Below, piece by piece: positions 44,916 through 45,223 of a stretch of 45,223 bases of DNA. Numbering within the stretch: position 1 is the first letter of the stretch; every line of letters starts with the position of its first letter. The translations under genes were made by a program, and so were the position numbers. Source of the DNA: CAYRQF01 sp964615845 (GTDB lineage: Bacteria > Patescibacteriota > Minisyncoccia > Phycocordibacterales > CSBR16-119); assembly GCA_964615845.1 (NCBI GenBank), contig CAZTRC010000004.1, positions 1 through 45,223 of the forward strand. The letters run 5' to 3'. The notes under the pieces are model-generated. The model did no database searches. It saw only the letters and a list, made by a program, of their open reading frames with translations, and was not told the DNA's origin.

Positions 44916-45223
44916 ATGACCACAGCTACCACTAAAGACAAATACATCGAAGCCGTCGGTCGTAGGAAGACCGCCACTGCGCGCGTCCGCTTAACTGCCG
45001 GCACCAAGACTTCTTTTATCGTAAACGACAAACTTTTGGAAGATTATTTCGGTGTTGCTGATTATCGCGCTGTCGCCAAAGAAGCATTTGATAAAAATCC
45101 TATCGACAAGAAATTTTCCGTTATCGCTCAGGTTTCTGGTGGCGGTATCAGTGCTCAAGCCGAAGCTATCCGTCACGGTATTACTCGCGCTTTGGTCAAA
45201 TATGACGCTGAGCTCCGAAGCCC
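44916..45223 (+). CDS. rpsI: 30S ribosomal protein S9 (partial, runs off the window)
   Basis: The first 102 residues are present. YIEAVGRRKTATARVRLTAGTKTSFIVNDKLLEDYF and VSGGGISAQAEAIRHGITRALVKYDAELR match uS9 (family y.gtGRRKta.ArVrl..G.g.i.vN.r....yf ... v.GGG.sgQa.airhgiaRaLl.....lr). The C-terminal SKR-type tail that reaches the P site lies beyond the edge. It starts one base after the rplM stop. Confidence 0.97.
   Translation, partial: MTTATTKDKYIEAVGRRKTATARVRLTAGTKTSFIVNDKLLEDYFGVADYRAVAKEAFDKNPIDKKFSVIAQVSGGGISAQAEAIRHGITRALVKYDAELRS

Noticed and set aside
1..45223. Recoded UGA (as in Gracilibacteria or SR1)
   Set aside because: UGA ends several clear genes at their expected lengths (M23 peptidase, murE-type overlaps, gene at 5839) and no core gene has internal UGA.
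1..45223. CRISPR array, prophage, IS transposase or integrase
   Set aside because: No spaced direct repeats of CRISPR type and no transposase, integrase or phage structural gene were found on either strand.

Overview
The window reads as a bacterial chromosome segment from the Candidate Phyla Radiation (Patescibacteria), most likely a Parcubacteria-like lineage. The reasons are the mixture of streamlined core genes (a short AlaRS without its C-terminal domain, a ValRS ending without a C-terminal arm, a PriA that has lost its ATPase motifs, a HolB without a P-loop), gene families typical of that group (a VirB4/TraD N-terminal-like membrane protein without an ATPase, a sigma-region-4/HARE-HTH regulator), near-absence of Shine-Dalgarno sequences, and tRNA genes without encoded CCA. 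UGA is an ordinary stop codon here, so this is not a UGA-recoding lineage. One 100-N scaffold gap lies inside tsaD (5179-5278). The lineage call is inference; no 16S gene is present.

Layout. 1-3640: end of a membrane protein, tRNA-Phe, then a leftward valS-prsW-hsp20 operon. 3745-12300: an accessory-looking region. It holds several single genes with their own promoters and hairpin terminators (an aspartokinase-like protein, an adenylate-kinase-like protein, two orphan proteins, a thymidylate kinase), mixed with tsaD, a DedA/VTT-type membrane protein, two AT-rich genes, tRNA-Glu, tRNA-Val and rarA. A compact, strongly structured 0.2-kb element sits directly behind tRNA-Val and is bounded by copies of the tRNA 3' end. 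A diverged orphan copy of the trxB 3' end lies at 11529-11609. 12298-17425: leftward nucleotide-salvage and redox genes (deoxyribosyltransferase-like, Nudix, trxB), then ftsA-ftsZ, ybeY and rpsU. 17510-28799: priA diverges from a tight, ATGA-coupled wall-precursor operon (M23 peptidase, murA, murB, murE, murD, murC, murF), followed by mreB. 28809-33158: holB, an orphan secreted-protein cassette, frr, rseP and a regulator gene. 33190-41201: T4SS-like protein, mltG, a DnaQ-like exonuclease, mnmA, alaS, and a PilM/FtsA-like plus membrane-protein pair. 41245-45223: infA-rpmJ-rpsM-rpsK-rpsD-rpoA-rplQ-rplM-rpsI, the last cut by the window edge.

Biology. The genes describe a cell that makes and remodels peptidoglycan: six Mur enzymes, MltG, an M23 peptidase and MreB, with a diaminopimelate-type MurE signature and a MurA whose catalytic Cys position is Asp. 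It divides with FtsA/FtsZ and has a complete-looking translation operon.

The most unusual signal is a set of near-perfect palindromes lying in frame inside essential genes (priA twice, murE, mnmA, murF twice, a half copy in valS). They encode nearly the same short peptide on both strands and fall in variable loops, much like Rickettsia palindromic elements. Related inverted repeats occur between genes (29479-29514, 31912-31980). The second is the structured tRNA-Val-linked element. A third is that many transcription units carry a TATAAT-like box only 6-7 bases before the start codon, which predicts widespread leaderless mRNAs.
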